Shown in pieces: positions 1-11,069 of a DNA stretch of 64,000 nt. The stretch spans positions 310,001 to 374,000 of the forward strand of contig JAGFMI010000020.1 in NCBI GenBank assembly GCA_021030905.1, in the 5' to 3' direction. The notes beneath the pieces were generated by a model. It saw only the letters and a list, made by a program, of their open reading frames with translations. It had not been told where the DNA came from and ran no database searches. The stretch comes from Pyrenula massariospora (lineage: Eukaryota; Ascomycota; Eurotiomycetes; Pyrenulales; Pyrenulaceae). The position numbers were made by a program, and so were the translations under genes. Each line of letters opens with the position of its first letter. The first letter of the stretch is position 1.

Positions 1-295
1 TGTTATTGTCGCACACGACGACCTCCTCGATCTCGCCGTACTTGCACATCTCGCACCAAAAGTCCTCGTAGAAGGCGTCAAAGTGGTTCTGTAATTGAGA
101 GGGGTTCATCTTGTTTTTTGGGTCGTAGGCAGGGTTTTGGTAGAGGTTTGGGAGGAGGATGGTCTGGGAGTAGGAGGGCTTGACGTGTTTGCGCGAGCAG
201 CGGTCGCCGTGGCGGCAGGCGCCGATTTTGTAGTAGAAGGAGCAGTTTACTTTATCTTGTTCGGTGCCGAAGATGGAGGCGAGGTAGTTGGCCAT
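1..295 (-). CDS. U2AF1: U2AF small subunit (U2AF35-like splicing factor), 5' part of gene
   Basis: The translation starts [20 protein letters not shown] and runs 98 residues to the window edge without an intron, so only the N-terminal part is present. It shows the CCCH zinc finger of U2AF35 (C-x8-C-x5-C-x3-H within [20 protein letters not shown]), then the family's YNPAYDP-like stretch and the start of the RRM ([19 protein letters not shown]). In this family the protein pairs with the large U2AF subunit and reads the 3' splice-site AG in the nucleus. The start is the only in-frame ATG and lies just before the conserved [11 protein letters not shown]. The RRM core, second zinc finger and RS-type tail lie outside the window. 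A housekeeping gene; the identification is secure. Confidence 0.95.
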   Translation of the reverse strand, partial: MANYLASIFGTEQDKVNCSFYYKIGACRHGDRCSRKHVKPSYSQTILLPNLYQNPAYDPKNKMNPSQLQNHFDAFYEDFWCEMCKYGEIEEVVVCDNN

Positions 296-1032
296 GGTCG
301 CGCGAGGGTGAGGCTCGCGAAGATGCGGACCGTGGAAATGTTCGTCAAAATGGTCGTCAACGCTTGCGCAGGTTTGGAAATATGAGATCTTCGAAATACA
401 AGTCAAATTTGAAAGAACAGGAAAGATAAATTCCTGAGAAGCGGTTCGTTTGGGGAGACGAATGACTGAGTTCTGGAAGCTATGAAGAAAGTTTGATATT
501 TCAAGCTGGCGGGCGGGCTCCGCTGACAAAAGTACCGCATTGCGAGATGGTCCAAGCTTCCAGAGCCTTCCGCCACCACCATCTACAGAGCGTTGACTTT
601 ACACTATCAGCTAATTAACGGCAGCGATACACGCACTAATAAAAACAAGCCGTCCTTGCACTAACCTACAACATCTTTCAATTCTAGGTAATCTATGCTC
701 TCAAAATTCTGAAACATCAGAAAATAAGTTTGGACCATCTACTGGACCCCTGACTGACCTAACGCGCTTCGGGTGCCTCAAACGGTGGGGACGGTTAGTC
801 ATCCATCACAGGCAGAGAGGTAAATAAAGATGTCGTCTTCTTCTACTTTCTTTTATCTTTGTATCACTCCATTTGCGCACTTTAGCTTGCTTTAAAGCCT
901 TAACAGTCCTCGGTCTAGACATATTTCGTAAGTGTCACGGCCATATCCTAGCATCGTGAAGCCGTAAGGTGTCTTCGCAAAATCTTGTGGGCGAGTTACT
1001 CTACAATCGCCCGTGCACGCTCGAGAAGCATC
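296..1032. other. Intergenic: 5' flank of the U2AF gene, nothing else seen
   Basis: No coding stretch with family resemblance. It should hold the promoter and leader of the U2AF small-subunit gene, which reads away to the left. I see no clear motif. Confidence 0.4.
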
Positions 1033-1320
1033 TGAATCAGACTGGGGAACGGTAAATTTACCCGCGGGTTAACCCGCGGGTTTTATTAAGACCTTCCAGG
1101 TATGCCATAGGTATTGGATCTCAAAGCTTATAGACATTTATATTAAATACGGTAATTTATATTAAAATTACCTTATAGGGACGAAGAGCCTATAAGGTTA
1201 TTATTAATTCCCCTTAATAAAATTCAGCGTCATTTTTGTACGGGTACTGCAAATTACTGCGGGTTACTGCGGATACTGCGAGTTACTGCGGATACTGCGG
1301 GTAAAACCCGCTGATAAAAT
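1033..1320. repeat. Palindrome- and tandem-repeat-rich element, MITE-like
   Basis: A distinct non-coding block. A perfect 22-bp palindrome (two ACCCGCGGGT units joined by TA, 1060-1081) sits at its left. An AT-rich core contains a hairpin with perfect 9-bp arms, CCTTATAGG (1171-1179) and CCTATAAGG (1189-1197). A right-hand array repeats TACTGCGG(GT/A) with small variations between about 1245 and 1302, ending in GGGTAAAACCCGC. The right edge shares the AAAACCCGC word with the palindrome's flank, which suggests degenerate subterminal repeats, but I could not define exact terminal inverted repeats or a target-site duplication. It ends about 50 bp before the next start codon, so it may lie in that gene's promoter. 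Confidence 0.5.
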
Positions 1321-1368
1321 CGCGCCCCGTTGCCCAGTTTGATCTGAATCACTGTTTCCTTAACGAGC

Positions 1369-1953
1369 ATGTCTCAAGTCCCAGCAAAATCGATCTCCGT
1401 CTCCGACCTCACCTCCCAAGAGTCATGGAAGTCATTTATATCCTGGACCGCACAGAACAGTAGCCTCACTCCAAAAGGCGGACCGATCGATTGCAAGGCC
1501 CCAGCATCCAAGGTCTTTGCCACCGTAACCGATTCCTCAACCTACAAGAATTGGTCCTCCCTCATCCCCAAAGTCGAGATCGAGCGCTCTGATCCCAGCA
1601 CCCCAACGATCATCAAACCAGGCACTGAAATGAAGTTTGGGGTCGTAATGAATCCCAAAAAGCCGCAAAGCCTCACGCCAGTCTATCTAACTGCTGATGC
1701 GTCACTTGAACCCACGAAGCCCGGGGAAGCATACTATATCACTTGGTGTTCTACGGCTTTTCCGCAGTGGCTCCTTTTCGGCCGACGCTTCTGGGAGATT
1801 GAGGATCTCGAGGGAGGAGGCTCGAGACTCACCACGTATGAATGCCAGAGAGGCCCACTGGTTGCGTTGATCAAGATGATGTACTCTGCTCGAATTCGCG
1901 AAGCGTTTGAAATTGATGTCAAGGAATTAGCAGCTTATTGCGAGAGCAGTTGA
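1369..1953 (+). CDS. SRPBCC / START-like fold protein (polyketide-cyclase superfamily)
   Basis: A 194-residue single-exon protein without signal peptide or membrane segment. The segment from about residue 40 (PIDCKAPASKVFATVTDSST, then YKNWSSLIPKVEIER) through FGRRFWEIEDLEGGGSRLTT to a C-terminal amphipathic helix (MMYSARIREAFEIDVKELAA) follows the strand, helix, curved-sheet, long-helix order of SRPBCC proteins that bind hydrophobic ligands. Family members in fungi are mostly uncharacterised and the ligand cannot be told from sequence. The start codon lies directly downstream of the palindrome-rich repeat at 1033-1320. Assignment to the superfamily rests on pattern only, so a more precise role would be invention. 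Confidence 0.7.
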   Translation: MSQVPAKSISVSDLTSQESWKSFISWTAQNSSLTPKGGPIDCKAPASKVFATVTDSSTYKNWSSLIPKVEIERSDPSTPTIIKPGTEMKFGVVMNPKKPQSLTPVYLTADASLEPTKPGEAYYITWCSTAFPQWLLFGRRFWEIEDLEGGGSRLTTYECQRGPLVALIKMMYSARIREAFEIDVKELAAYCESS

Positions 1954-2403
1954 AGGCCTGTAGTGATGTGGAGCAATTAAAATTTGATGGAATTAGCGCC
2001 ATTAAAGGCTCAGGTGAAGGTCGTACCTCTGAATCAGCAACACCCACCTTTTCTAGAGTCACATTGGGCGATGGTCTGTTCCGGATTGAACTGGGATCTT
2101 CCCAAGAGGTTTAATCCTATAACCAGATTTCATATTGGAGCGGTGCTGCGCCTCCTCAAGAGTTTCCGTATAGAACGACTTTTTCAGGTTGATATTTGCA
2201 TCTCCTTGCACCAAGGACAGTGCGACATGCCGCGTTAAGCTCTCCATGATGTTGGCGACGAGAACATGGTGGTTAAGCAAGTTCGCCTCGTAAGCCAGAG
2301 TCCTCGCCGATTGACTCCCAGGATCTCATGACCCAGATGACTCCAGCAAAGGGCTCGGAAGTCCCGAAGAGGGAAGTGGGGTAGGAGCTAGGGCAAGAAG
2401 ATG
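1954..2403. other. Intergenic, convergent gene ends
   Basis: Lies between the 3' ends of the SRPBCC gene and the metallopeptidase gene. Open frames here are short and show no family resemblance. Nothing further seen. Confidence 0.4.
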
Positions 2404-3892
2404 TCAGGCTGGTCCTGAGAGCGACTTGTCCGCCATGTGGGAGGTACCGCTCCACGCTCGACGTTCCAGCTTCGCCCTTCTTCGGCGGTCCTGCTCCTGA
2501 CCTGGAACACGGATGGCGTGGTCATACTCCAGCTGGCCTTCCATACTCGCCTCCCGTTCGTTCCTGGTCAGCCGAAAACCACGATCAGCCATCCGAGCTA
2601 GGAGACCGAAGAAGGCGTAATTATCCGGATTTTGAAGCTTCCCATGGGTGTCGAGAGCCTGCACGTTTTCCCAATAATAGGCTAATTCCTGTATGTATAT
2701 AGGCGAATCCACATCGATGACTGTAGATTATCGAAATTAGTCGTTTACGAAGAGTAGATGAAAAGTTTACACAATGGATGTGAAGAAGACGTAATCATGC
2801 ATGTTTTGATGAACGATGTGTGGTTTTCACTTACAACTCCAAGGTGGCAAGTGACAGAACTAAAGCAAATGGTCAATAAACAAAATATAGAGACACTAGC
2901 AGAGACAGCGAACCTCATGCAGAAGAATAAATGCGGTTATGATTCGAAAAGCATTAATGCGGGACCTTCTTCTCCCTAGCTGATCCGTGCGGGGCTCAAT
3001 TTGGGAAAGGTCAGTGTCAGTAGGCATGTCCTCAAGCCGAGGGATGCGCTCAAGTTGTCGATTACATATCTGGCGTAGGAGACATGCGTCAGCAATAGAA
3101 AAGGAATAATGAATCTTTGACAGACCGTTATCGTTCCTCTCATCTCGTTATGTCCTGTGAAACCAGGCACCCTATCCGTATACGTCTGTGCCTGCGTAGT
3201 CTCTCGGTCTAAACAACCATTGCCAGCACCCATAAGCTTAAATGGTCAAGGCACACTGTCAGTGATTTTAAAAGACAAAAATTGCTCCTTGGCCTACTTA
3301 CCATGCCGTTATGTTGATCCACCCACTCTTGGTAAAGCTGGCCCCGTTGTGCTTCTCTATGTGGAGGACGGTCTTCCTGTAAAACGTAGCCTTCACGTCT
3401 TTGGTGTGGCGGAGGATCCCGTCGAAGTCTCCATCTGTTATTGGTATTCGGAGCTGGATCTTGGAGGTCATTATCACAGTAGAACCGATAATTCGACCTA
3501 GCTCGATCGTTGTCCGGTACCGGCTGCATTCCAGATATACCGGGTTCCAAAATCGGATGTCCCAGCACTCCTAAAATCAATGAGATCTCAAATTCTTGTA
3601 GCATTCGTCCATGATATAACTCACGTGAAACCCACTCGACGTATTCATGGTAACGAGGATCTTCCGGCCGTGCGAACAATCGATGAAAGTATTCCTGCTG
3701 TAACGTATCATCCAAGTTCGCTAATCGGTCGGCCGCCCTGCTTGCCATTTTCAAAGATGAATTGAAGGCCTCTCTGAAAGGGACGCCAGGGTGATCACAG
3801 GACGGATCGATCCAATAGGTGTAGGGACCGTCATTTTGACAGCTTGACAACGGCGTGAGGAAGAATAAAAAACATAATTGAGAAAAATTCAT
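2404..3892 (-). CDS. Secreted HExxH metallopeptidase (M35 / lysine-specific endopeptidase-like)
   Basis: A seven-exon model keeps one frame for 345 residues: 3892-3625, 3570-3478, 3434-3302, 3171-3126, 3069-2914, 2859-2835 and 2720-2404. The N-terminus is a signal peptide (MNFSQLCFLFFLTPLSSCQN) followed by YWIDPSCD, typical of a fungal family of secreted M35-like peptidases. Joining exons 5 and 6 creates HEFCH at residues 231-235, the zinc-binding HExxH motif. Downstream, NPDNYAFFGLLARMADRGF matches the family's conserved C-terminal block. Exon 6 is a 25-nt microexon. The joint between exons 2 and 3 is the weakest: reading through instead gives YRFYCDND, which resembles a family motif but loses the later frame. 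Expected to be an extracellular protease; the family level is likely, the exact exon set less so. Confidence 0.65.
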
Positions 3893-5968
3893 AACCTTTC
3901 GAGTGAGACTGGTTAGGTCAATACGCAGGTGATGGATTGAACGGCTTGGATTTGGAGATTTTCATCATATCAGTTTGCTAAGCGATCTATCCGCGCCCTC
4001 CAGTGTTTGATCAAAGCTCCATCAATGATAAAAAGGAAACCGAGAGGTTAGCCATGGGAAATGCAAGGGTCTTCAACTTGCACATATACCTACTCATCTA
4101 ATCTAATTACTCTGCCTTCCTATGTCGGCCAACATCCGCGAAAACGTAAGGCTGTCACTCAAGCAGCAAGGCTAAGTTCTTTCCTAAGTGCTCCGGCTGC
4201 CTTCTCCAGGAGATCCGGGGGGCCAAAACGGCCGATGGACTGAGGATGCCAACAAGCGCTGCCTCTATAGTTCCAGATATGAGCCGCTGACATTTGGGAA
4301 CTGTCGAATCGACATTGGTGCACTAAGCGCCACATTTTGGAAGTCATTCCGCCTTGAACGCGTTTGTCATCAGAGCTCCGGGTAACGAGCAAGGTATCGG
4401 TGCCTTAGTGCCGTAGGACGCCCACTTTTACGGAAAGGTAAGTGGATTATTCACGATAGCGATTTCGATGGTGCTCCAGAAATTAGTCGAAAGCTAAATC
4501 CCCCCTCTGAGATGGCGATTGTCACCGTCATCAAGATCGACGAACTACTAAAGCCGTAAATTCGTCGCTCTTCGATAAATGTAAGCCTTTATTATCTACA
4601 GCACTGACTTTCAGGTAACAGTGCAACACATCCTGTGAGAAAGGATTCCTCGCTGTAGAGGTGGCCATGCATGCTGACGAGGCTGGAAGAAAGGTAAACT
4701 TTTGGCGATCGTATCTTAGAACGCCTCGAGAATGGTACACCTCGAAATAGTTGGGAATGAAGCATGACTTTATATTCTTCAAATGTACCTGCACTTTCAA
4801 CAATCCTGGAGGCCGAGTGGCGGAGATTAGAAGGTGTTATATCTGTGTTCAAGCTTGACATAGTTGACATCATCGGTTGTGAAGGGCTCACGAGTTCGAT
4901 CCCTAGATGATTGCAAGGATAAATTCCTCTGCATAATCTCTAAGGTGAATCGAGGTATGGGCGCGGCCTAGGTCGCATTGTAAAAAATTCGCAAAAGCGG
5001 ATTTTCTCCTGGGATGTAGGCAATGCTGTGTCCACCAGCGTCTGCGCCAGGTTTTTGCTTTTTGGTGTGCTTGGATCTAGACGGTGGATTTGGTGACGGA
5101 GGCTCTGATCTTGAGTTTTCGGTTGGAGACGGCGTTCGACAGGAAAGGTCCGTATCAAATTACACCTATCGGGAGATGGTAGAAAGAATATACTAGAGGG
5201 AGCGCTCATCTATTTTAAATTAGTATGAAAGTGAACTTTGGAGTCTGTTCCATGCAGTCGGTATTCTTTTCCTTACGGTACGTCATGCAAGTGCATAGAG
5301 AGGTGACCGTTTTCCACAGAGGCAAGCTGCAGTGGGTACCTGACTGGATAGCCAAAGATGATAAAGTATACACGAAATCTTTTTTGAGTTCCTCAGACCA
5401 CGAAAAGACATACTTTGCCTCCTTGAACAGTCCAGAATCTACAGACCGCAAGAAACTGGGAGTCAGAAGCAGTAGAAGCTCATCGGCCGGACACCATGCG
5501 TACGCCTAAATGAAAGTTATGACCTCTCATACTGACGGCCACCATCTAATTTGGCTTTGTCTTGTCTGCGTCAACCAGCTAAACAGCCCGTTAGTGGCCG
5601 AGAAATCTGCAGTGTCGACACCTGTGAATCAGAGAAAGACAAATCCTAACTTTCTAGAGACCGCCACGCCAAGCCCGCAAGCGCCAAGATTCAGCCCACG
5701 TGACCCACGATCTACGGAATTTCCGCTCGTGCAATGTACAGCACCCACACAGAATTTGGAAGACAAGTTCGACAATCCTCACGGCAGACTGCAACACAAT
5801 TCTCTATTGCCAAACCAACCTTCTCGTTAAGTCGCCAGCGCGCCATTCTCAAACATATACGGCAGCTTCCATCTACCTCCAACAATCCTAACCCACATAC
5901 CTACCTACCTACCCACCTCCCACCTTCCCACCACCGCACGCAACCTTCCCCCCTATCCAAACACAGCA
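3893..5968. other. Long intergenic region, tRNA-like boxes at 4810-4901
   Basis: About 2 kb without a gene I recognise. At 4810-4901 there is an A-box-like GGCCGAGTGG and, 75 bp on, a B-box-like AGTTCGATCCC, but the T and acceptor stems do not pair, so this is at most a decayed tRNA or tRNA-derived fragment. An open frame at 5225-5509 has no recognisable domain. The last 70 bp are pyrimidine-rich with a short (TACC)n run near 5900, a plausible leader for RPS21. Confidence 0.4.
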
Positions 5969-6302
5969 ATGGAGAACGAAAAAGGCGAAATCGTCGACCT
6001 CTACGTCCCTCGAAAATGGCACATTCCCCCTCCCTCCCCTCCCCCCTTCCCTTCCACCTCAACCCCACTAACACCCCCACAGCAGCGCAACGAACCGCAT
6101 AATCAAATCGAGCGACCACGCCAGCGTGCAGATCAGCATCGGCAAGGTGGACGAGCAGGGCCGCTACACCGGAGAGAACCAAGTTTACGCGCTCTGCGGG
6201 TTTGTGAGGGCGAGGGCGGAAGGGGATGATTGCATGAATCGGCTGGCGCAGCGGGATGGGTTTTTGAAGGGGGTTTGGAGTGCGCAGGGGGGACGGCATT
6301 GA
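5969..6302 (+). CDS. RPS21: Small-subunit ribosomal protein eS21 (RPS21)
   Basis: Exon 1 (5969-6018) encodes [16 protein letters not shown] and exon 2 (6083-6302) encodes [20 protein letters not shown] and then [20 protein letters not shown], ending [10 protein letters not shown]. Together they give 89 residues, the normal length of eS21, a component of the 40S subunit needed for late 18S rRNA maturation. To restore the invariant KCSATNR the intron must begin at TG|GCACAT and end at CCACAG, so the 5' splice site reads GC rather than GT. The 64-nt intron is otherwise ordinary, with a pyrimidine-rich body. An unspliced reading gives [10 protein letters not shown], which is not the family sequence. 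The leader just upstream is CT-rich, as is usual for fungal ribosomal-protein genes. Confidence 0.93.
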
Positions 6303-6995
6303 GGGGAGGGGAGGGGATGAGCTGTTGAGAAAGACAACACGGTTTTTGTTGAACTATGGGCGCAGTTATAGAGATGGTTGCAAGAGTCCGCATACAAGTG
6401 ATCTAGCTCAATCCGAGGATTGGTGGGCGTGCAAGGAATTCTTGTCTAGCCCAGCCAAGTCAAGCAATTCCTTCTTTCTGGGTTCACCCATATCTACATT
6501 CCATCTCCTCCACCCATCTCTCATCAAAACCCCCTCCTCCCAACACATCCACACTCTATCATACCAATGTCGCGCCCGTATCTGTGCCCCGACGCTCCGC
6601 TCCAGCATCGCAGCTCTTCAGAAAGCGCCCTCAATCTCCGGCCTTGTGGTAATACTAACGAACAATCTTCCTACCTCCTCAGACACGGGGTGATTAGTCG
6701 TGAGGAAGCCTTGATTGTGCCGGTTTGAACAGAAGATATTTAGAGGAAGGTAGAGGGAAAAGACGGGAAATGGAGCAAGATAACATCCTAAGGATGGAGA
6801 TGCGTAGAGTGAGAAAAGGGGATCTGTATGGGGAGAAAAGCGGGGGCAAGGGTGGAGCTGTATAGATAATGATCTATTCCGTGGGTGGCGGGAGCACCGT
6901 CTATGTAAAAGGTTTATTTTTCTGGACAAGGTATGACACGGTCGTTGCTTCATGAACGAGCATGGGTATCGACATATCTTTTCGTCTCAAGTCGT
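6303..6995. other. Intergenic, convergent 3' ends of RPS21 and PheRS alpha
   Basis: Contains the trailers of the two convergent genes and a C-rich stretch around 6480-6560 (repeated CTCC/CATC words). No coding signal seen. Confidence 0.4.
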
Positions 6996-8740
6996 TTAGT
7001 CTTTCTCCAATCTTACCGCCGGATTCGTCTCGATGAAGTTGAGATCGACCTTGTGGCCGAGTAACTCTCGGATATTGCTCACACCGTACCTGTCAATCGT
7101 TAGTATTGCCAGCTCCGGCTGATGGTGGGCAAATTCTGTCAAGCCGTCCACCAGGTACAGGAGGAACAGCTACCAATAGATGGTGTACTCACTTTATCAT
7201 GGTTGGCCTCTCCAAACTCAACCCCCATCCATAGACCCTCATATCCTTCGGCAACCCCATCGACTCTAGCATCTCTGGCCGAAACATCCCACTGTTCCCA
7301 ATCTCCATCCACTTATGGAGCCCCTCATGCCAACCAAAGATCTCCATACTAGGCTCTGTATATGGGTTGTATGCCGGCTTGAACCTCAACTGCGTGACAC
7401 CCATCTTTGAAAAGAAGACCTTCATAAACCCTATCAGGCCACCAAGAGTAAGATTGAAATCGGCAATCACACCCTCGACCTGGTGGAACTCCGCCAAGTG
7501 GGTCTGATCAACGCTCTCATTGCGAAAGACGCGGTCGATGGAGAAATAGCGAGCGGGTTTGGGATCGGCGGCGAGATTGTAGAGCATAGAGGTGGAGATG
7601 GAGGTGGTGTGGGTGCGGAGAACAAGACGGAGGGACTCATCTGCGGACCAGGGATAACGGTAGCCTATCGATCCGTATTTGCCAGACTCGTGCACCATGC
7701 GGACGTTATCCCAGTAGGCTTTGTAGTCTCGGGAGGGTTTTGACTGGGATTTTGATTTTGCGCGTTTGTGTGACGGGCTTGAGGGGAGAGTAGCGGCTGA
7801 TGTTGATGATGGAGGTTCTTCTCGAGGAGGGTCTGCGGACGGGGGATCTGAGATATAGAAGGTGTCTTGCATGTCACGGGCGGGGTGTTGTTGAGGGACG
7901 AAGAGGGCATCGAAATTCCAGAATCCGCTTTCTACATATTTATTGGTCGGCATTTCCGTGAAGCCCATCTATGCAGAAGGCAAAATTAACGGCCGTCACT
8001 CGGGAAAGAAGTAGCGAATGCTAGCTTACCTCGAAGAAGATTTGCCGGAATTCGTGCCGTACCTTATTGAGAGGATGAAGAGCTCCTGCCGGTGAAGGTG
8101 CGCCTTTGGAGTTGAAATTGTAGGGTTTTAATTGGACTGTCTTCCAAGCTCCTGTGGCCAGCATGTCCGCCGTCAAGTCGGTCTCTAACGTGACGAACTC
8201 TGTAGAGAACTGAGGGCCCTTGGTGAAGCGGAAGGTAATGACTCTCTCTACCGTGACAAGCTTCCTTTTCTTTAAATCTGCAATAACCTTCGGGTCTGGA
8301 TACGTCTTCGTCTTTTGTATTGTCCGTAGTTGTTCTTGCGTTGTGTCTGTAATGGAATCTGTCGTAGCCACCAAGAAGTCTTTCTTCTCCTTCGATGTCC
8401 CGACCCATTTCAGTTTGAAAGCATTGCCCCGCCCAACTTTAGCCGCTTCTGGACCAACTGTAGCAGCAAGATCTTTTAAACTAAGTCCACCCATTGCTGA
8501 CCGCACTGCTTCAAACACCCGAGCTTCATGACTGCCATTTTCTGCAATGCCTTGTCCTTCTGGGGTCAACAAAGCTTCTTCCCTGTCAATTGTTTCATAT
8601 TTTACCATCTCTCGCCCTTTCAATCGGTCCAAAACAGCTTTGATAGCTCCGTATGGCACATTAGGGAAGGCTTCGGCGGAGAGGAGCGGTTTCTCAGCTG
8701 TCGCAAGGACGCTTAGGACCTCATTATTGGAGATAGACAT
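6996..8740 (-). CDS. FRS2: Cytosolic phenylalanyl-tRNA synthetase, alpha subunit
   Basis: Three exons (8740-8030, 7968-7193, 7089-6996) give 526 residues. The N-terminal part ([20 protein letters not shown] onward) is the winged-helix-like region of eukaryotic PheRS alpha. The class II catalytic core follows: [10 protein letters not shown] and [20 protein letters not shown], motif 2 [19 protein letters not shown], and motif 3 [13 protein letters not shown], which exon 3 completes with [20 protein letters not shown]. The enzyme charges tRNA-Phe as an (alpha-beta)2 tetramer in the cytosol; the beta subunit is not in this window. Both introns are GT-AG and fall at codon positions that leave the core intact. 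An insertion rich in Ser, Lys and Pro (about residues 275-305) separates parts of the core. Confidence 0.96.
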
Positions 8741-9385
8741 GGCTGATAATATTGCTGCGCTACAAGAAGCGTAGCGCAGAAGAGAAGAACTTGAACAGCT
8801 TTAGATCAAGGCATGGATGTCGGTTGTGTGTCTTGTTCAACTAGAATATGAGTCAATCTGGGGAAATTTTGATACGGCGGAGCAGAGCAGCCTCACACGA
8901 AGTTACCCTAGCGAGCCTACTCCGAGACAGTTTTATTCGGAGTGTAGTAGCACTTAAATCTATACATTAAGCTTACCCATCTAGATAATTCAATATCTTG
9001 TAAATTCTCGGCATTGGGCTATAGGATGGTACTGCTTTAGTCCCTGCTCAACCAAATTCCCGCCCTTGCAATCCCACAGACAGAACCCATCCCTCAACCT
9101 CTGATTTGCTGAACGCAGAGTGAGCCGAAGACGAAATGCACACCATGTGCTTGCCTTTTCCCGAAATGGTTATAGTGTGTTTAATCCATCAACAGTTCCT
9201 TCAAAGCCATTGAACAAGTATCGTGCCCCTCAAATGCACTGGTCAGGAGCCATGCTAGCACAATAAGCATGGTACATAAATCATCAAGAAGATGAAGAAG
9301 AAGAAGCGAAAGTAATCTGTTGATTCGAAGGAGTTGAAGCCTGGATCTTAATCAACCATTAGCATAACTGCGCGCTGAGTTCGAT
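8741..9385. other. Intergenic: upstream of PheRS alpha, downstream of next gene
   Basis: Should include the PheRS alpha promoter and the 3' trailer of the neighbouring minus-strand gene. A GAAGAAGAAGAAG purine run lies near 9290-9310. Nothing else seen. Confidence 0.4.
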
Positions 9386-11069
9386 CTATGAAGACTTCAG
9401 CTTGGGTTTTCTCGGCGTCTCGCGTCCAAGAGGACTGCCCGTGACGTTGCCCTTGTTTGCCGTCCTCCAACTTTTGGGGGGGTCAAAGGTAATAGCGTTT
9501 TCGTCTTGTGTGTTGCTATACATTCCTGCGTGGCCAATTTTGGGCATCGTATGAGTATTGGTATCCTCGGAGCCGAAGCTGCTGCCTCTTGCCAGGGACT
9601 CGCCGAAAGTATTGGAGCTCAAAGAAGTAGAGCTGATCGTTGTGTAGCCAAATGTGCTGGAGCCAACGGACCTTCCGAAGTCGCTACTATACGGAAAGCC
9701 TAAATTGAAGTTCGGAAGAGGCTCCCAACCAGAACCAGGTGCGTCATACGGAAGCCTGGCCCAGGAGTTTCCTCCGCCGGTGTACTCATTTTCAAAAGCG
9801 GCAGCAAGAGCAGCAGTTGGACTGAGACGATCGACCGATGTAGGGAACATTTCGAAGTCGGTAGCATTGGTTTTTCCTGGATAGACTGACTCAAAGCTCC
9901 GTGGACGGTGCTCGACGTGAATATTGATGTCTTTCAACATGGAATTTTCGCTCTCCAATTGTGCGATCGTATGCTCTAGGTCGACGTTCCTGTCAAGTAA
10001 CTCTTCAATGTATGTTCCAGCAGCTAGAGCCTCTACTTCCTGGATCCGAGCTTTTTGTGCTCGCGCGCCGTATGGGATCGTGGAACGGATCCGTGACGGC
10101 ACCAAGTCATGCAACTTCTCAAAAGCGGACTTGTTTCGCATTCTTGCATGACGCATCCTTTCACGCTTGACTTTGAGGTACTTCTTTCTCTCCTGAGCTG
10201 AACAAACCATTTTAGCAGTCGACAGACTCGATGCGGAAAAGCTGACATACCTTCTACGGCGACTCGGTGTTGGCTCTGCTTCTTCTGCTGCATACCTGCA
10301 GCCAACTCTTGATGCCGCACGTAGCTCTCTTGGACGCGGCTGCTCCTTCGAACCGGAGAGCCATCATCTTGCGTTTGAAGAGACGTGTCGGCATCGCGGT
10401 GGGTTCTAGCACCCTTGCGCCGACTTTTAGTCACAATGACACTGTGACCGCTAAAATCTGGTGTCTTACTCGTCGAAGACATTTGTGGCGGTTCGAAATT
10501 GAAGAATTCCGGACAAAAACCAGCCTCCTCGGTTTCCAAGAATCTTGGTGGCGGCTCTAGACTTCGCTTGCCAGCGTGAGGCGCAGAATCCTCCTTCTTC
10601 TTGAATAAAATTGAACTTGTACTAGTTGGATCCTCTTCAGTGACTTGGTGAGCAACTTCAGCCCAAGTCGAGGCTTTTTGGTCCATCAGGAACTGACGAT
10701 GATCCTTAACTTCTCGGCCTTTCGGGTATTGGTCATCGCCCAAAGCTATGTTGATCACATCTAACGCACGATTGAGAACAGTGTCTTGGGCGGTAGTTTG
10801 CTTGATGAAGTCTATCTCGTGATAAGCTACTTGCACGGCGCCCTAGAAGCAAGGGTCCTACCTTCAAGCTCTGGGTCGGAATGCTGAATTAATGTGTAGT
10901 CATGATCAGAGGCTTCTGCTTCGGCGAGATCGGGATAGTTCTGGTTAGTTCTGGAGTATGACTCTTTTCGACTCTCGCCAGAATTATCAGAAGAGTTGGT
11001 CGATTCGTCGTCGAATGCCATGTCCCAGCCACCATTACCGCCTATGTTGATTGTCTCGTCTTCTGCCAT
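9386..11069 (-). CDS. Putative nuclear protein with bHLH-like or basic coiled-coil region
   Basis: Three exons (11069-10862, 10745-10251, 10197-9386) make an in-frame 504-residue protein. The N-terminus is acidic and Ser/Asp-rich (MAEDETINIGG, then STNSSDNSGESRKES). The middle is basic and Ser-rich. From about residue 235, ERKKYLKVKRERMRHARMRN is followed by SAFEKLHDLVPS, a loop, and QKARIQEVEALAAGTYIEEL, then a heptad-like IAQLESENSMLKD. A basic stretch, helix, loop, helix and leucine-type coil would suit a DNA-binding bHLH or bZIP-like regulator, but the consensus residues are not a clean match. The C-terminal third is low-complexity Ser/Thr/Gly. The first intron (116 nt) was chosen for frame and is the least certain part. 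Function unknown. Confidence 0.55.

Noticed and set aside
3430-3480. Reading straight through exon 2 of the metallopeptidase to keep YRFYCDND
   Set aside because: That reading loses the later frame that leads through the HExxH exon; a 43-nt intron keeps the whole protein in frame. Kept only as an alternative.
4803-4920. Possible tRNA gene with A-box GGCCGAGTGG and B-box-like AGTTCGATCCC
   Set aside because: The T stem does not pair, and the acceptor strand only matches if seven extra bases are allowed. Not an intact tRNA.
5225-5830. Plus-strand open frames of about 95 and 106 codons
   Set aside because: No domain, no signal peptide, no credible splice partners.
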